Source of the DNA: Gammaproteobacteria bacterium
Lineage (GTDB): Bacteria; Pseudomonadota; Gammaproteobacteria; GCA-001735895
DNA: 8,099 nt
Assembly: GCA_003645435.1 (NCBI GenBank)
Contig: QNFD01000105.1
Coordinates: 1 to 8,099, forward strand
Direction of reading: 5' to 3'
Shown here one piece after another: positions 5,738 through 8,099 of this stretch. Both the position numbers and the translations under genes were made by a program. Below the pieces are notes generated by a model. That model saw nothing but the letters and a program-made list of their open reading frames with translations. It had not been told where the DNA came from and made no database searches. Every line of letters starts with the position of its first letter. The stretch's first letter is position 1.

Positions 5738-6422
5738 ATCCAGTCGAATTTCGGCAAGCATCATCATACCGGTGTTTAATGAGTCGTCAGAGTTAGGCAA
5801 CACACTGAAGCAACTGTCGCAAAGTCTACGCGGAAACTGCGATATCGAAGTTATTCTCAGCGACGGCGGCAGCACAGACAATAGCCCGGAAATCGCCAAA
5901 CACTATTCCTGCCGCGTGATCAGCACTAGCACCGGCAGGGCCAGTCAGATGAATGCGGCAAGCGCACAGGCGCGCGGTGACTGGCTGGTGTTCCTGCATG
6001 CAGACAGCAAGCTTCCGGACAACTGGCAAGACCAGTTGCGGCAATCAAACCAATGGGGGTTTTTCCCGGTCAAACTAAGCGGTGAGCACTGGCAGCTACG
6101 CATAGTCGAAAGCTTGATCAACCTGCGATCCAGGGTTAGCAAGATCGCTACTGGAGACCAGGGCCTGTACTTTCGCAGGTCCCTTTTCCAGGAACTGGGA
6201 GGCTACCCGGATATTCCGATTATGGAAGATGTCGCGATCAGCAAACTCGCCCGCCAAAAAACGGCGCCTTCGATTGGGACCCAGCCGGTGACGACATCGA
6301 GTCGGCGTTGGCAACAACATGGCATTATTAAAACTGTTTTATTGATGTGGAGCCTGCGCCTGGCTTATTTTCTGGGCGTAGACCCAGTTCGCCTGCATCG
6401 CATCTATTACCCGAATCCGTGA
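5718..6422 (+). CDS. Family 2 glycosyltransferase, arsenosugar-associated (TIGR04283 type)
   Basis: A GT-A fold family 2 glycosyltransferase of 234 residues. Visible motifs are I-I-I-P-V-F-N-E (15-22), the nucleotide-binding D-G-G-S-T-D (49-54), G-R-A-S-Q-M-N (73-79), the H-A-D-S (94-97) in the metal-binding position, G-D-Q-G (146-149) and M-E-D-V (169-172). These match the group annotated as TIGR04283, once called rSAM/selenodomain-associated transferase 2. It presumably transfers a sugar or sugar-like group during arsenosugar formation; donor and acceptor are unknown. No signal peptide or strong membrane span is seen. The start is uncertain. GTG at 5718 has AGGG 8 nt upstream and gives the usual short N-terminus; GTG 5721, ATG 5688 and TTG 5673 are alternatives. 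The start overlaps the end of arsS by 20 bp, implying coupled translation. Confidence 0.9.
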   Translation: MVEHLPESSRISASIIIPVFNESSELGNTLKQLSQSLRGNCDIEVILSDGGSTDNSPEIAKHYSCRVISTSTGRASQMNAASAQARGDWLVFLHADSKLPDNWQDQLRQSNQWGFFPVKLSGEHWQLRIVESLINLRSRVSKIATGDQGLYFRRSLFQELGGYPDIPIMEDVAISKLARQKTAPSIGTQPVTTSSRRWQQHGIIKTVLLMWSLRLAYFLGVDPVRLHRIYYPNP

Positions 6423-7051
6423 AATCAAATGGTTATTCAGCGCCGGCATTAATCCAGTTATTCGCCAAACCACCGGTCAGGGGTAAAGTAAAAACGCGCC
6501 TGATACCGGAACTTGGTGAATCGGTTGCTACAGATATCTATCGCTACTGCCTGGACTACACCTTAGGTCTTGTACGCCAATCGGGAATTGACTACCAGCT
6601 ATGGCTGAGTGAAGAATCGCAGGACTCGATATTTCAGGACCAGCCCTATAACCTGCAACAGGGAACCGACCTCGGATCTCGAATGCTATCGGCAATCAAA
6701 AGTCGATTAGAACAAAATGCAAATGAAGATTCAGGGGTTATTCTGATTGGTTCGGATTGCCTCGATATGACACCCACCCATCTGCAACAGGCTATCGACG
6801 CTCTGCGCAATCACGATATGGTTTTATTACCGACATTCGATGGCGGTTACGCTTTGATTGGATGCCGCAGGATCGATGCCGAACTATTCGCCAATGTTAA
6901 ATGGGGGGGGAGCATGGTACTGCAAAAAACGCTGGAAAATGCTAAATCCCTGGATTACCGGGTATCCCTGCTTGAAACCGTCAGGGATATTGATAGGCTG
7001 CAGGACGTGAATCACTATGCCGAATTGAAATCACTGATCGCCAGTAACTAA
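6419..7051 (+). CDS. Glycosyltransferase-like protein, arsenosugar-associated (TIGR04282 / DUF2064)
   Basis: A 210-residue nucleotidyl/glycosyltransferase-like protein of the DUF2064 family (TIGR04282, formerly rSAM/selenodomain-associated transferase 1). Motifs: F-A-K-P-P-V-R-G-K-V-K-T-R-L (15-28), the loop that binds the nucleotide phosphate in related MobA/CofC-like folds; G-T-D-L-G-S-R-M (82-89); G-S-D-C (111-114), where relatives have a following Pro and this has Leu; and D-G-G-Y-A-L-I-G (141-148). The fold is that of GT-A transferases, but the reaction is unproven. I chose GTG at 6419 because it overlaps the preceding stop as GTGA and places the K-P-P-V motif at the usual distance; a GTG at 6347 would add 24 residues unlike the family. 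The gene contains a run of eight G at 6903-6910 and ends in a TAATG overlap with pyrD. Confidence 0.9.
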   Translation: MKSNGYSAPALIQLFAKPPVRGKVKTRLIPELGESVATDIYRYCLDYTLGLVRQSGIDYQLWLSEESQDSIFQDQPYNLQQGTDLGSRMLSAIKSRLEQNANEDSGVILIGSDCLDMTPTHLQQAIDALRNHDMVLLPTFDGGYALIGCRRIDAELFANVKWGGSMVLQKTLENAKSLDYRVSLLETVRDIDRLQDVNHYAELKSLIASN

Positions 7052-8052
7052 TGATATATTCCCTGCTCAAACCAATCCTGTTTTCAGTCGATGCGGAACT
7101 GGCTCACGAAGTCAGTCTGGAGATGTTAAATCAGTTCAAATGGCTGCTTCCCCAAAATCGAGTTGAGAAACCAAAACGGGTAATGGGAATCGAGTTTCCC
7201 AATGCGGTTGGCCTTGCCGCCGGACTCGATAAAAATGGCGAATACCTGCCCGGCCTCGCCAGGCTGGGTTTCGGATTTATCGAGGTAGGCACGGTGACGC
7301 CGCTGGCCCAGGACGGCAACCCCAGGCCGCGTATGTTCAGGTTAATTCGTCACCGCAGTATCATCAATCGAATGGGCTTCAATAACAGGGGTGTAGACCA
7401 CTTGCTGCGACAGTTGCCGGAGAGACCCAGGCCTTATGTACTGGGAATAAATATCGGTAAAAACCTGACGACCCCGGTGGACAACGCCGTTTCGGATTAC
7501 CAGATCGGGTTGCAGAAAGTTTACCAACAGGCCGACTATATCAGTATCAATATATCGTCGCCAAATACACCCGGCCTGCGCAAGCTGCAGACCGAGGCGG
7601 CACTTGACGCCCTGTTGCATGGTATCGATGAAACCAGGAAGTCGCTACAGGACCAGTATCAATTCAATCGACCCATCGCCCTGAAAATATCCCCGGATCT
7701 GGACGATGAAGCGATACCCGCGATCGCCGACCTGATGCGCAAGCACGGGATCGATGCCCTCATCGCCACCAATACCACCCTGGACCGGTTGCCCGTGGCT
7801 GGACATCGACTAGCCGGAGAAGCGGGCGGCCTTAGCGGTAAGGCTGTTTGCGAAAAATCAAGGCATGTGCTCAGCCAGTTCCATCGTGTTCTGCAAAACG
7901 ATATCCCTATCATTTCGGTCGGGGGCATCGATTCGGCCGCGGAAGCATGCGAGCGTCTGGAGCTCGGTGCCGACCTGGTACAGTTATACACGGGGTTGAT
8001 TTACCGGGGACCAGGCCTGGTAAGGAAAATAGCCGAAGGACTTCCGGGCTAG
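7051..8052 (+). CDS. pyrD: Dihydroorotate dehydrogenase (quinone), class 2
   Basis: PyrD oxidises dihydroorotate to orotate, the fourth step of pyrimidine synthesis, using FMN and passing electrons to membrane quinone. The 333-residue length is normal for class 2 enzymes. An N-terminal helical segment (about 1-35) forms the quinone channel and membrane contact. The FMN barrel has G-L-A-A-G-L-D-K-N-G (54-63, K61), N-R-M-G-F-N-N (106-112), G-I-N-I-G-K-N (132-138), N167-I-S-S170-P-N172-T with catalytic Ser at 170 (class 1 enzymes use Cys), the S-G-K-A-V loop (262-266) and G-A-D-L-V-Q-L-Y-T-G-L (306-316). All key residues are present. The ATG shares one base with the preceding stop (TAATG), so it is probably translated by reinitiation and transcribed with arsS and the two transferases. 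A separate promoter inside the upstream gene cannot be excluded. Confidence 0.97.
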   Translation: MIYSLLKPILFSVDAELAHEVSLEMLNQFKWLLPQNRVEKPKRVMGIEFPNAVGLAAGLDKNGEYLPGLARLGFGFIEVGTVTPLAQDGNPRPRMFRLIRHRSIINRMGFNNRGVDHLLRQLPERPRPYVLGINIGKNLTTPVDNAVSDYQIGLQKVYQQADYISINISSPNTPGLRKLQTEAALDALLHGIDETRKSLQDQYQFNRPIALKISPDLDDEAIPAIADLMRKHGIDALIATNTTLDRLPVAGHRLAGEAGGLSGKAVCEKSRHVLSQFHRVLQNDIPIISVGGIDSAAEACERLELGADLVQLYTGLIYRGPGLVRKIAEGLPG

Positions 8053-8068
8053 CAGCCCCTTACTTCGG

Positions 8069-8091
8069 CCGAGGGCGAAAACACCCTCTGG
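8069..8091 (+). other. Short stem-loop after pyrD
   Basis: GAGGG (8071-8075) pairs with CCCTC (8084-8088), extended by CC (8069-8070) and GG (8090-8091) around a bulged T, with an 8-nt A-rich loop. It follows the pyrD stop by about 17 bp, where an operon terminator could lie, but no T-tract follows before the window ends. Confidence 0.22.
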
Positions 8092-8099
8092 TACTCACA

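Noticed and set aside
8053..8099. Rho-independent terminator for the arsS-pyrD operon
   Set aside because: A bulged stem is present but no T-tract follows before the window ends, so it is listed only as a stem-loop.

Overview
The window looks like chromosomal DNA of a gammaproteobacterium. The evidence is a class 2 (quinone-linked) PyrD, a close relative of the E. coli GMP/IMP nucleotidase YrfG, and proteobacterial-style promoters; GC looks close to 50% by eye. There is no tRNA, rRNA, CRISPR array, insertion sequence, phage gene or other mobile element. The species cannot be named from this sequence.

Left part (1-1358). A GFA-domain (zinc-binding, CENP-V/GFA fold) protein is followed on the minus strand by an HxlR-family regulator that runs off the left edge. 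A small membrane protein of the DUF6122 type is transcribed divergently from them and overlaps the end of the next minus-strand gene tail to tail.

Middle part (1324-4498, all minus strand). In transcription order: a NUDT15-like Nudix hydrolase, a large PP2C phosphatase fused through one membrane span and a Pro/Glu-rich linker to a SUMF1/FGE-sulfatase-like domain, and a YrfG-type HAD nucleotidase. The PP2C-membrane-FGE fusion is the most unusual protein here. Its phosphatase metal ligands look intact, while its FGE half lacks the catalytic cysteine pair of true formylglycine-generating enzymes. It therefore reads as a transmembrane phosphatase with an outside binding or sensor domain. An exact 20-bp palindrome overlaps its likely promoter.

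Right part (4499-8099, plus strand). After a 273-bp divergent intergenic region comes a tightly coupled four-gene run: arsS (arsenosugar radical SAM protein), two glycosyltransferases of the kinds annotated TIGR04283 and TIGR04282, and pyrD. The junctions are a 20-bp overlap, a GTGA overlap and a TAATG overlap, so the four are probably one transcript. ArsS is thought to join a 5'-deoxyadenosyl group to dimethylarsenite, and the two transferases are presumed to act later in arsenosugar formation. The methyltransferase ArsM that should supply the substrate is not in the window, and pyrD is an unexpected partner.

No wholly new system is evident. The points most worth following are the PP2C-FGE fusion with its palindrome and the arsenosugar-pyrD operon.
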